Source: an uncultured Oscillibacter sp. (GTDB taxonomy: Bacteria; Bacillota; Clostridia; Oscillospirales; Oscillospiraceae). Taken from it: 64,000 nucleotides of DNA. The stretch is taken from contig UQVS01000004.1 of NCBI GenBank assembly GCA_900544615.1, forward strand, positions 67,187 to 131,186, read 5' to 3'. Both the position numbers and the translations under genes were made by a program. Positions 7,176 through 15,737 of this stretch are shown here, in pieces. Below the pieces are notes generated by a model, which saw nothing but the letters and a program-made list of their open reading frames with translations, searched no databases and was not told the origin of the DNA. Positions within the stretch are counted from its first letter, which is position 1, and each line of letters starts with the position of its first letter.

Positions 7176-10100
7176 ATGAAAAAGCGTTTCATGTCAGCGT
7201 TTTTAGCCGTCATCATGCTTTTTAGTATGCTCTCGACCACCGCTTTCGCAGCATCTTCGGAAGAGGAAGCACTGGGCGAGATCAATATTTTCAATGGCGG
7301 CGTAACAATGTCGTATCTGTCTATCAACGGACGTATCCGTGAGCAGATCTATACCTACTATAACCGTGTTACTCCATCCGGAGCGGTCAAAGAAATCCCT
7401 GCCTACTGCGTGAACCCCAATGATAAGGGCGTTCCCCAGACCGTAGGGGTGGGCGAAAGCATCAAGTATCTGGCCGATGAAAAGGCGGCAGATCCCAAGG
7501 TCACCGGTATCATCGCCAACGGCTATCCCAATCGCGGCCTGAGCGAGCTGGGCCTTGAGAATAAGTACCACGCCTACTATGCCACCAAAATGGCCCTGTG
7601 GTGCTATCTCCTGTCCCATTGGGACATCAACAACCTGAAGGTCAACCCCAACCTGACCGGCCTTGAATTGGAGCGTGCGCAGAAGATCCTCGCCGCAGCC
7701 AAGGACATCTACCGCCGTGGCACGACATGGACCGAAAATCTGTCGCCCAATGTCAGATGTACTCCTGACCGTGATGTTGCCTATGAAGTGACCGTCAACG
7801 GCCGCCAGTATAAGCAGCAGGTCTTTACGGTTACATCGAAGACCTGGGTGTGCGATTACAAAATCAATGTCGCTTTCACGGACCCTGCCAGCGTTCCTTC
7901 CGGCACCCGCATCGTGGACATGAATAACAATGACATCTTCACCCTGACCACCAGCGCCACCGGTGAAGGCTATTCGGCACAGTTCAAGGTCCTCTACCCG
8001 TCGGACAGCGTGGCCGGACAGACCGGCAGCGTGCAGCTGTCCTTTGATCTGGATGTTTACCAGTACGCCATCTTCTATGCCTCTGTAGTTGAGGTGGATA
8101 AATACGGCAATATCCAGAATTACATGGTGGACACCGACCCCACAAGGAAAATGAACCTGTCCGCCTACAGTAACTATGGTGATGAGCCCGAAGTGGAAAT
8201 GGATACCGGCCTCCAGATCGTCAAGTACGAAGCCGGCACAACCATCCCTCTGAGCGGCGCCATGTTCGAGGTCGTTGGTCCTGACGGTGCCACTGTTGGT
8301 ACCTTTACCACCAATTCCTCCGGTAAGATCCGCATCCCTCTGACCCTGACCGGAAACTACACCGTATATGAGCGGGTCGCGCCGGACTTTTACCTGCTCA
8401 GCGAAGAACCTGCCCAGAATGTGCAGGTGGTCTACGGTGAGGTGGCCGAAGTTGTGTTTGAAAACGAGCCCTACGGCAATCTCCGCATCGAGAAAACCTC
8501 CAACACCGGCATGAACCTGCCCGGAGCACTGATCACGATTACCCACATTGAAAGCGGTCAGCGCTATACCGGAGAGACTAACTCCGCAGGTGTTGCCGTC
8601 TTCCGTGAGATCCAGCCCGGCGCGTATCGAATCGAAGAAACTGCAGCTCCGGCGGGATGGCTGCTGGATGATACCATCTACACCACGACCGTCATTGCCG
8701 GTGAAACCACTACATTCCATCTGGTCAACGAGGAGCTGCCGGGCCTTCGCATCATCAAGTACGACCGCAAGAATATGGTCGCTATGCCCGACGTCACCTT
8801 TGAGGTCTGGCGTGACGGTGTTTCTCTGGGTACCTTCCGCACCGATGAGTTCGGTGAAATCCTTTTGACCGACGTGGAGCCCGGCACCTATCGAGCCGTG
8901 GAAGTGGATACAGGCAGTGATGGGCATATCCTCAACACCACCCCCCAGGAAGTAGAGCTGGAAGCCGGTGACGGCATCAAGGAGCTGATGTTCTTCAACG
9001 ACGTCAAGCCCGGCCTGCGACTGGTGAAGGTGGACAGTGCCGATCCCTCTAAAGTCATCCCCAATGTCCTGTTTGAGATTAAATCCGTTGCGGGTGACTA
9101 CGGTCCCGAAGAGTTCCGAACCGATGAAAACGGTGAGATCGTCCTGAGCAAGCTCCCTGCGGGTGCCTATGTGGTAACGGAATTGTCCTGCCCGGGCTAT
9201 GTCATTGATGAAGCGCAGCGCATTATTCAGCTGGACCCCAACGAGGATGCCCAGTTCGTGTTCACCAACAGTATCAAGCCCTCCCTGCAGATCATCAAGC
9301 TCAGCTCCGATGGTTCTGCTCTGGAAGGCGTGACCTTCCGTATCGCCAAGATCGAAGATGGTACACATTACCTCGACCGCACCACCAATAAGAACGGCGA
9401 GATCCTTGTCAGCGATCTGGAGCCTGGGGTCTATTCCGTGCGCGAGACCTCTACGGTGTCAGACCACATCATCGACCTCCGGGAGTACAAGGTAGAGCTG
9501 TTCCCCGGCAAGACCAGCACGCTGGTCATTGAGAATCAGATTCGCCCCAACCTCTATGTTTATAAGCACGATGCAGACACCGGCGAACCCATCCCCGACA
9601 CCGTATTCATCATCCGCGCGGCTGACGGCCACAGCGTCGATGAGATCCGCACCGGAACGGACGGCCGTGCCGAGCTGAAAAATCTGCTTCCCGGCGTCTA
9701 TGAAATCTCCGAGAAGTACGTGCCTTCCCCTTATCTGCTGGATGCTCCCAGTCAGCTGGTGACCCTCTATCCCAACCGTGACCACACCGTTTACTTTGAA
9801 AACCATCAGAAGCCCAGCCTGACTGTCAACAAGATTTGCAGCGTCACGGGTGAGCCTCTGAAGGGCGCAAAGTTCCATGTCACCTATGCCAGCAATGATA
9901 CAGAAAGCGGCGAGATCAACGACCTTGGTTATTTCTATTCCGATGCCGACGGTCAGTTCAAGCTCTCCAACCTGAAGGACGGCTGGTACAAAATCACCGA
10001 GGTCGAGTCTGTACCCGGCTACCGCATCAAAGACCCGGCCGCGCAGGAAGTCTTCGTCAAGGCCGGTGAGAGTAAGACCGTCACCTTTGAGAATACTCCC

Positions 10101-12353
10101 CTCAGTGCCTTGGTCGTATTCAAATTCGATTCCGTCACCGGAGAGGCGGTGAAGAACGCCGTATTCCAGGTGAAGTACCTCACCGGCACTTCCGGCACCG
10201 GCGGCACGGTCATCGGCACCTATAAGACCTCTGCAAACGGCAGCTTCACCGTTACAGGGCTCGACGAAGGCACCTATATCGTGGAGGAATTGGCCAGTGA
10301 CAGCGGCCACGTCATTGATACCGCTCCCCAGACCGCCTACATCAGCGGCAAGGATCAGGATGTGGTGGAGCTGTATTTCGGCAACTCTCCCAAGGGTGCG
10401 CTGCTCATCAAGAAGATCGACAGTGTGAGCCGTGAGCCTTTGTCTGATGTTGAGTTCTTCGTCACCACCTCTGACGGCACTGTGGTTGGCAATGCCAACG
10501 GCAAGTTCGTCACCGACAGCGCAGGCACCGTTCTGATTGAGAACATCGACCCCGGCACGACTTTAGTTGTCAAGGAAACCCGTACCAAGGACAATACCTA
10601 CATTCTGGATGATACGCCTCAGACTGCCCGCATCAAGGCCGGTCAGACGGTCACTCTGGAGTTCCGCAACCAGCCCAAGGGCAGTCTCATCATCCACAAG
10701 CAGGATTCCGTGACCAAGGAGCCTCTGGAAGGCGTTCAGTTCAAGATCACCTATGCTGATGGTCGTGTGGTTGATGCAGATGGCGGACAGCTTTCCTCCA
10801 ACGGTTTGTACTGGACCGATAAAAACGGCCAGATCAAGATTACCGGCATCACCGGCACCATCGTGGTGACTGAGGTGCAGAGCATCCCGGGCTACACCAT
10901 CCATGAGGAGACCCGCAGCCAGACCGTGGTTGTGAACACCAACGACACGCAGAGCTTGTATTTCTACAACGATCCCATCGGCGGCGTTGAGATCATCAAG
11001 GTCAATGCCGATAAGAAGACCGAACGCATCCCCAATGTGAAGTTCGAGATCCGCCGCGCGGATGACGGCCTTGTGGATACCGTGACCACCGATAAAAATG
11101 GCCGCGCCTTCCTGTCTCTGGAGGATGGCCACTACTACGCTGTTGAGATCAAGAGTGCAGATGGCTTTGAGCTGGATAGTACGCCCCACTACTTCGAGGT
11201 GAAGGACGGCAAAACTACCACTCTCACCGTTGAGAACAAGAGCCTGTCCGGTATTTTGATCCATAAGATCGACAGCAACACCGGCGAGGGCATCTACGGC
11301 GTCACCTTCCTGCTCTATGACAGCAACAAGACCCCCATCGGCCAGTATGAATCTGACCAGGACGGCTGGGTATATATCACCGGCCTCACCGAGTCCGGCC
11401 GCTACTACATCCGCGAGCTGGAAAATGAGGGCTACAATGTGGACACCCAGATGAAGACAGTCTATGTCAGTGCAGGCAGGACCGTGGAGATCGAATGGGA
11501 GAACGAGCCCATCACAGGCCAGATCCAGATTTACAAGTATGCCGGCGAGTACAACGAGATCACAGGCACCGCCCCCGGCACTCCGCTCAAGGGCGCTGTC
11601 TATGAGATCATCAATGCCCGCAGCGGCAAGGTCGTGGACTATATCACCACCGATTCCCGTGGTGTGGCGGCCAGCAAGCCCCTGCCTCTGACCCGCTATC
11701 AGATCCGTGAGGTGTCCGCTCCCGCCTATTGGCAGGTCTCTGCCCAGGTGTTTGATGTGACGCTGGAATACGCCGGACAGATCATCAAGCTCAACGCCTA
11801 CGATAAGACTGCAGAACTGGGTGTTTCCATCACCAAACGCGGCAACGCTGCCGTACTTGCCGGAAATCAGATGCGCTACGACATCACCGTAGCCAACACC
11901 TCCAATGTGGATCTGGAGAGTTTTTACTGGCATGACCGCATTCCCACCGATGTTGCCCGGGCTACCACGCTCACTACCGGCACTTACAGCGCCCGACTGA
12001 ACTACCGCATCCTGTATAAGACCAACTATACCGCAAACTATCAGGTGCTGGCCTCCAATCTGCTGACCAGCAACAACTACTCCTTTGCCCTCAACGCCAT
12101 TCCCATGCAGGCAGGTGAAGTCATTACCGACATCTACTTTGACTTCGGTAAGGTTCCTGTTGGTTTCCAGAGCGTATCCAATCCCACCTTGAGCGTCATG
12201 GTCAACGGCAACGCCGTCAATGGCTACTACATGACCAACCGAGCAGATGTGGGTGGTAAGTATCTGGGCACATGGCAGACTGCAAACGCAAGCTGGGTGA
12301 CCATCATTCAGCGTTACGGCACTACCCTCACACTTCCCAAGACCGGCTATTGA
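7176..12353 (+). CDS. Giant surface adhesin with thioester-like domain and 13 CnaB/SpaA repeats
   Basis: A 1725-aa protein. It has a signal peptide (1-26), then a thioester-domain-like head (residues about 35-200) with AYCVNP (Cys78) and ATKMALW (136-142). About 13 tandem CnaB/SpaA-type beta domains follow from residue about 345 to 1545, each with an early Lys (LxIxKxD), a GxY/VxE box and a closing FxN. In this family Lys and Asn form self-made isopeptide bonds that stiffen the stalk. A C-terminal DUF11-like domain follows. The last residues are LPKTGY with no hydrophobic helix or basic tail after it. It is likely a mating-pair or host adhesin handled by the upstream sortase. Confidence 0.9.
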   Translation: MKKRFMSAFLAVIMLFSMLSTTAFAASSEEEALGEINIFNGGVTMSYLSINGRIREQIYTYYNRVTPSGAVKEIPAYCVNPNDKGVPQTVGVGESIKYLADEKAADPKVTGIIANGYPNRGLSELGLENKYHAYYATKMALWCYLLSHWDINNLKVNPNLTGLELERAQKILAAAKDIYRRGTTWTENLSPNVRCTPDRDVAYEVTVNGRQYKQQVFTVTSKTWVCDYKINVAFTDPASVPSGTRIVDMNNNDIFTLTTSATGEGYSAQFKVLYPSDSVAGQTGSVQLSFDLDVYQYAIFYASVVEVDKYGNIQNYMVDTDPTRKMNLSAYSNYGDEPEVEMDTGLQIVKYEAGTTIPLSGAMFEVVGPDGATVGTFTTNSSGKIRIPLTLTGNYTVYERVAPDFYLLSEEPAQNVQVVYGEVAEVVFENEPYGNLRIEKTSNTGMNLPGALITITHIESGQRYTGETNSAGVAVFREIQPGAYRIEETAAPAGWLLDDTIYTTTVIAGETTTFHLVNEELPGLRIIKYDRKNMVAMPDVTFEVWRDGVSLGTFRTDEFGEILLTDVEPGTYRAVEVDTGSDGHILNTTPQEVELEAGDGIKELMFFNDVKPGLRLVKVDSADPSKVIPNVLFEIKSVAGDYGPEEFRTDENGEIVLSKLPAGAYVVTELSCPGYVIDEAQRIIQLDPNEDAQFVFTNSIKPSLQIIKLSSDGSALEGVTFRIAKIEDGTHYLDRTTNKNGEILVSDLEPGVYSVRETSTVSDHIIDLREYKVELFPGKTSTLVIENQIRPNLYVYKHDADTGEPIPDTVFIIRAADGHSVDEIRTGTDGRAELKNLLPGVYEISEKYVPSPYLLDAPSQLVTLYPNRDHTVYFENHQKPSLTVNKICSVTGEPLKGAKFHVTYASNDTESGEINDLGYFYSDADGQFKLSNLKDGWYKITEVESVPGYRIKDPAAQEVFVKAGESKTVTFENTPLSALVVFKFDSVTGEAVKNAVFQVKYLTGTSGTGGTVIGTYKTSANGSFTVTGLDEGTYIVEELASDSGHVIDTAPQTAYISGKDQDVVELYFGNSPKGALLIKKIDSVSREPLSDVEFFVTTSDGTVVGNANGKFVTDSAGTVLIENIDPGTTLVVKETRTKDNTYILDDTPQTARIKAGQTVTLEFRNQPKGSLIIHKQDSVTKEPLEGVQFKITYADGRVVDADGGQLSSNGLYWTDKNGQIKITGITGTIVVTEVQSIPGYTIHEETRSQTVVVNTNDTQSLYFYNDPIGGVEIIKVNADKKTERIPNVKFEIRRADDGLVDTVTTDKNGRAFLSLEDGHYYAVEIKSADGFELDSTPHYFEVKDGKTTTLTVENKSLSGILIHKIDSNTGEGIYGVTFLLYDSNKTPIGQYESDQDGWVYITGLTESGRYYIRELENEGYNVDTQMKTVYVSAGRTVEIEWENEPITGQIQIYKYAGEYNEITGTAPGTPLKGAVYEIINARSGKVVDYITTDSRGVAASKPLPLTRYQIREVSAPAYWQVSAQVFDVTLEYAGQIIKLNAYDKTAELGVSITKRGNAAVLAGNQMRYDITVANTSNVDLESFYWHDRIPTDVARATTLTTGTYSARLNYRILYKTNYTANYQVLASNLLTSNNYSFALNAIPMQAGEVITDIYFDFGKVPVGFQSVSNPTLSVMVNGNAVNGYYMTNRADVGGKYLGTWQTANASWVTIIQRYGTTLTLPKTGY

Positions 12354-12389
12354 TCAAATAGCGGCACATAACTGAAACATTTGACCAGC

Positions 12390-12430
12390 GGCCTGCGCAG
12401 GATGCCTCACGGTATCCTGCGTGGGCCTTT
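12390..12430 (+). terminator. Stem-loop terminator after the adhesin
   Basis: Arms 12390-12403 and 12414-12427 pair over 14 positions with two G-U pairs and are followed by TTT. The short T-run suggests partial termination or attenuation before the HD-GYP gene. Confidence 0.6.
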
Positions 12431-12451
12431 CAAATTAAGGAGGTAACGATA

Positions 12452-13099
12452 ATGAAACATATTCGATTGCAGCTGATCCCCATTCAGGAATTGAATCAGG
12501 ACCTGTATTGCCATGACGGAATGCACAGCGACTATTTCCGCGAGTTCGTGCAAATGATGCTTTGCCATGCCTGGTCCATCGGCTTTTTGTCGTCCGACCT
12601 TTGGGATGCAATTCCCGACATTGCGCAGGCCGCTACTATGCACGACATCGGCAAAACTGCGCTGCCCGAAACGATCATCCACAAAAAGGGCGCCCTTTCT
12701 TCCGCAGAACGGGAGTTTGTCAAGGCACATACTATCCTGGGCGCTGCCATGGTGGAAATCGCGCTTGCAGAAATGCGGGACGATCCGATTTATGATTATG
12801 CGCTGGAAATCTGCCGGCATCATCATGAGCGGGTCAATGGCCGTGGTTATCCCGACCATCTGTGCGGAGGAGAGATTGCATCCTATGTTCAGGTCATCAG
12901 TCTGGCCGATGCCTACGATGCACTCCGAAGTCCCAGGAGCTATCGGGATGCGATGACTGACACCGCAGCGGTGAAAATGCTTCTGGATGAAGAGTGTGGC
13001 GCTTTTGATCCGGATCTGATCGATGCCTTCGAGCCGATTCTCGGTGAACTCTGGGATCTGGCTCGACATCTGGCAGAGGAGCCGAATTCCCGGGATTAA
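12452..13099 (+). CDS. HD-GYP domain phosphodiesterase, 215 aa
   Basis: A compact stand-alone HD-GYP domain: HDIGK at residues 64-68, the His of KAHTILG at 93, HHHE at 123-126, NGRGYP at 129-134 and SLADAYDAL near 148. These are the metal ligands and GYP signature of enzymes that hydrolyse cyclic di-GMP or cGAMP-type dinucleotides. No sensor or receiver domain is attached, so it is cytosolic with unknown input. It lies between the adhesin and the pilin-like gene, inside the conjugation region. That suggests it tunes surface attachment or transfer by lowering a cyclic dinucleotide. Start ATG at 12452 follows AAGGAGG. Confidence 0.88.
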   Translation: MKHIRLQLIPIQELNQDLYCHDGMHSDYFREFVQMMLCHAWSIGFLSSDLWDAIPDIAQAATMHDIGKTALPETIIHKKGALSSAEREFVKAHTILGAAMVEIALAEMRDDPIYDYALEICRHHHERVNGRGYPDHLCGGEIASYVQVISLADAYDALRSPRSYRDAMTDTAAVKMLLDEECGAFDPDLIDAFEPILGELWDLARHLAEEPNSRD

Positions 13100-13175
13100 A
13101 ACGCGGTTGGAAAGCGGCAGTGTCAAGGAGGGTGGAGAAAGTCTCCGCTCTCTTACCTATTTGAAGGAGGTTTCC

Positions 13176-13517
13176 ATGAAAAAGCTATATCGGATTTATG
13201 TTTCCTGTCTGACGCTTATGCTCATGCTGACTGCACTGACAGTTCCTGCACTTGCTGTGGACGATATGTGGACGGTGGCAAACACCGTCATTGTAGATGT
13301 TTACAGCAAAATCGCCGGCATCAGCACGGTACTGGCCGGTCTTATGTCTGCTGTGGCTGTGGTGGGTGCCAAACTCTCCAACAATCAGCACAAAGTTGAC
13401 CAGGCGTGGGACTGGCTCAAACGCATCTGGATTGCCTGGGCAATCATCAACGGCATTGGCGCGTTCATCGCCTATGTTGCTCCCTTGTTTAATGGCCTTG
13501 CAACGTTGACCCCGTAA
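13176..13517 (+). CDS. VirB2/TrbC-like small membrane protein (pilin-like)
   Basis: A 113-residue protein with a long signal peptide (MKKLYRIYVSCLTLMLMLTA start; cleavage expected near ALAV), then two hydrophobic helices separated by a short polar loop (KLSNNQHKVDQAWDWLKR). This is the layout of VirB2/TrbC-type subunits. The ATG at 13176 follows GAAGGAGG; an upstream in-frame ATG within the HD-GYP gene has no support. It is first in the secretion operon and is followed by the VirB6-like gene. In Gram-positive systems such proteins may form a membrane channel rather than a true pilus. Confidence 0.75.
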   Translation: MKKLYRIYVSCLTLMLMLTALTVPALAVDDMWTVANTVIVDVYSKIAGISTVLAGLMSAVAVVGAKLSNNQHKVDQAWDWLKRIWIAWAIINGIGAFIAYVAPLFNGLATLTP

Positions 13518-13553
13518 TGTGGATGCGGCTCCGGCTCAAAGGAGGTGTCCACA

Positions 13554-15737
13554 TTGCTTGAGCTGATTTTTCAGGGCTTCATGGAGTGGGCATATGGCCT
13601 CACTCTGGAATGCTGGCAATACTTTTCTTCATCGTTGCTCGATATTATGAGCATGGATTTCGCCTATTTGAAAACCCATGTTCCGGTGATCGACGACATC
13701 ATGCAGGTGCTTATGGCTGTGGGCTGGGCGCTTCTGATCGGCAATCTGGTGTTTCAGGCGCTGAAAAGCATGGCGTCCGGTCTTGGTTTTGAGGGTGAAG
13801 ATCCAAAACTGCTTTTCACCCGTACTTTTGTGTTTTCCTTCCTCCTGCTGGCAAGCCCTCAAATCTGCGACATAGGGCTGAGCATGACTTCCAAGATCAT
13901 TGACCTGCTGCAGATACCGGATGCGGTCAATGTGCAGCTGGTGGATGAGAGCGTGTTCGGCTCTCTGACCGCAGCGTGGCTGCTGGTCATTATCTTTGGC
14001 ATTATCATCATGTTCAAGGTATTTAAGCTGATTCTGGAGATTGCGGAACGCTATGTTATCCTTGCCATGCTGACCATTACGGCACCGCTGGCTTTTTCCA
14101 TGGGCGGCAGCAAAAGTACGTCCGAGATTTTTACCGGATGGTGCCGGATGTTTGGCAGTATGTGTCTGCTGATGGTGACGAATGTGATCTTCTTCAAAAT
14201 GCTTTTGTCCGTGCTTTCCACCGTTCCCAGCGGCCTTGATGTTTTGCCGTGGATGGTGCTGATCTTAACCATTGTGAAGGTCGCACGAAAAGCGGACGCC
14301 ATCATTACCCGTATCGGGCTAAACCCCGCCATGACTGGTGACTCCTTGGGACGCGTATTCCCCGGCGCATTGACCTATATGGTGGTTCGCACCGCTGCCT
14401 CCCAGATTACCAAGGCTGTTGGCAAGAGCGCAGGCGGAACCGGAAAAGGCAGAACGCCCGGTACGCCGCCCGGCGGCTCCGGAGGCCCCCGAATGGGCGG
14501 TCCTGTTGGTGGGCGCAGCGGCGGCGCTGGAACAAGCAGCTATTCGCAGCAGAGCACATCTCAACAGGCGACGAACCAGCAGACCAGCACACAACAGGGA
14601 GCTTCGCAGCAGACCACTTCGCAGGGTACAGCCTATCAGAGCAGTACCACACAGGCGGGCAACCAGCAGACAACCACGCAGGAATATACTGCTGGTTCCT
14701 CTTATCAGGCTGGCACGCAGATGGGGCAACCTTCTACCAGAGGCACAGCAGATCGAAAGACATCCGTTCCCACTGGCACGCGCAGGTCTCCGACTCATGT
14801 GAAGTCTCAGACTGTAACGCCACCTGTCGGCGCACAAGCCGTTTCCGGCAGACCCGGCATGGCAGGAAAAGCGGGCGCAGCAGCGGTGGGAGTGGCTGGT
14901 GCCGCAGGTGCAGCCGCAGTCTCCCAAATCAGAAACGGCGCGGTATCTCCGGCTCAACCGGCAGCCCCCGGCTCACCCGGCGCAGTTCAGCACGGTCCGG
15001 CAGGAACGCCGGCAGCACCATCTACATCCCGTATCACGCAGATGAATGCGCAGAAGGTGCAAGGTGGGCCTGTCAGTGGAACGACGCAGGCCGCGGAACA
15101 CACAGGGATTGCGGTGGGACAGACAACTCAGAACACATCTTCTGTCTCCGCGCAAAAAACCACATCTACGCCCAAAGCTCCGGCGGCATCGGCTCCGGCC
15201 CCTTCGGCTGGCCAGACGTCACAGATACGGCCGACAGATACCCGTTATTCCCAGCGACCGCCCCAAAGCGCTCCTGCGGCGGCGCAGCAGAGTCCGTCCG
15301 CTGCCCGCCAGACAGCCGTTCATTCGGAAGGCTCGAAGCACGGTCCGGCAGGAACGCCGACCTCGGCGCCTGCTCCGCAGTCCACACGGGAACCCCGGCC
15401 CGGCAGGAATGCTGCTCCTGCGGGAAGTGCAGTGCCGACAGAGACAAGGCAGCATAGCCCGGCCCGGCAGGAAGCGCAGCACGCTCCCGCAAGCCCTATG
15501 CCTGCTGTCAAGAACGCAGCCCCCAACTTGCACCCCGGCCCGGCAGGAACGGCGGAGGGAGACCGGCAAACAACGCAGGCACGCCAAACGGCGCGGAGCA
15601 CCACCTCTGTTCCAACTGCCACCGGCTCACAGGCGGGCATGAAGGCAGTATCCAATACCAAGGCGGCGGTAAAGGAACATGCAGCTCCGTCTGCTACCAA
15701 ACAACCTACAAGGAAGCAGCGGGGTAAGAAAAAATGA
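13554..15737 (+). CDS. VirB6/TrbL-like conjugal transfer membrane protein (CD1112-like)
   Basis: A 727-aa protein in two parts. Residues 1-280 hold about six to seven transmembrane helices, as in VirB6/TrbL inner-membrane channel proteins. The rest is a long, low-complexity, soluble tail rich in Gln, Thr, Ser, Ala, Pro and Gly, ending in KQRGKKK. TTG at 13554 is preferred: GGAGG at 13541-13545 is 8 bases upstream, while GTG at 13545 lies inside that site. The gene overlaps the NlpC/P60 gene by 4 bases. The tail contains a 14-base DNA motif repeated in all three codon frames. Tail length in this family appears variable. Confidence 0.85.
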   Translation: MLELIFQGFMEWAYGLTLECWQYFSSSLLDIMSMDFAYLKTHVPVIDDIMQVLMAVGWALLIGNLVFQALKSMASGLGFEGEDPKLLFTRTFVFSFLLLASPQICDIGLSMTSKIIDLLQIPDAVNVQLVDESVFGSLTAAWLLVIIFGIIIMFKVFKLILEIAERYVILAMLTITAPLAFSMGGSKSTSEIFTGWCRMFGSMCLLMVTNVIFFKMLLSVLSTVPSGLDVLPWMVLILTIVKVARKADAIITRIGLNPAMTGDSLGRVFPGALTYMVVRTAASQITKAVGKSAGGTGKGRTPGTPPGGSGGPRMGGPVGGRSGGAGTSSYSQQSTSQQATNQQTSTQQGASQQTTSQGTAYQSSTTQAGNQQTTTQEYTAGSSYQAGTQMGQPSTRGTADRKTSVPTGTRRSPTHVKSQTVTPPVGAQAVSGRPGMAGKAGAAAVGVAGAAGAAAVSQIRNGAVSPAQPAAPGSPGAVQHGPAGTPAAPSTSRITQMNAQKVQGGPVSGTTQAAEHTGIAVGQTTQNTSSVSAQKTTSTPKAPAASAPAPSAGQTSQIRPTDTRYSQRPPQSAPAAAQQSPSAARQTAVHSEGSKHGPAGTPTSAPAPQSTREPRPGRNAAPAGSAVPTETRQHSPARQEAQHAPASPMPAVKNAAPNLHPGPAGTAEGDRQTTQARQTARSTTSVPTATGSQAGMKAVSNTKAAVKEHAAPSATKQPTRKQRGKKK
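14855..15549. repeat. Dispersed 14-bp motif CGGYCCGGCAGGAA in the trbL tail
   Basis: Exact copies lie at 14993, 15341, 15396, 15460 and 15536, and a 12/14 copy at 14855. Their codon phases (start position modulo 3) are 2, 2, 0, 1 and 2, so the same DNA encodes GPAGT, RPGRN or PARQE. The first two exact copies extend to a 21-base identity (14991-15011, 15339-15359). Confidence 0.85.

Noticed and set aside
8548..8868. Open frames inside the adhesin gene, on both strands
   Set aside because: Long antisense and alternate frames are shadows of the repetitive, G+C-rich CnaB codons, with no ribosome sites.
14319..14957. Long minus-strand frames opposite the trbL tail
   Set aside because: Low-complexity G+C-rich codons keep several frames open; the Ser/Arg/Cys-rich peptides are typical of such shadows.
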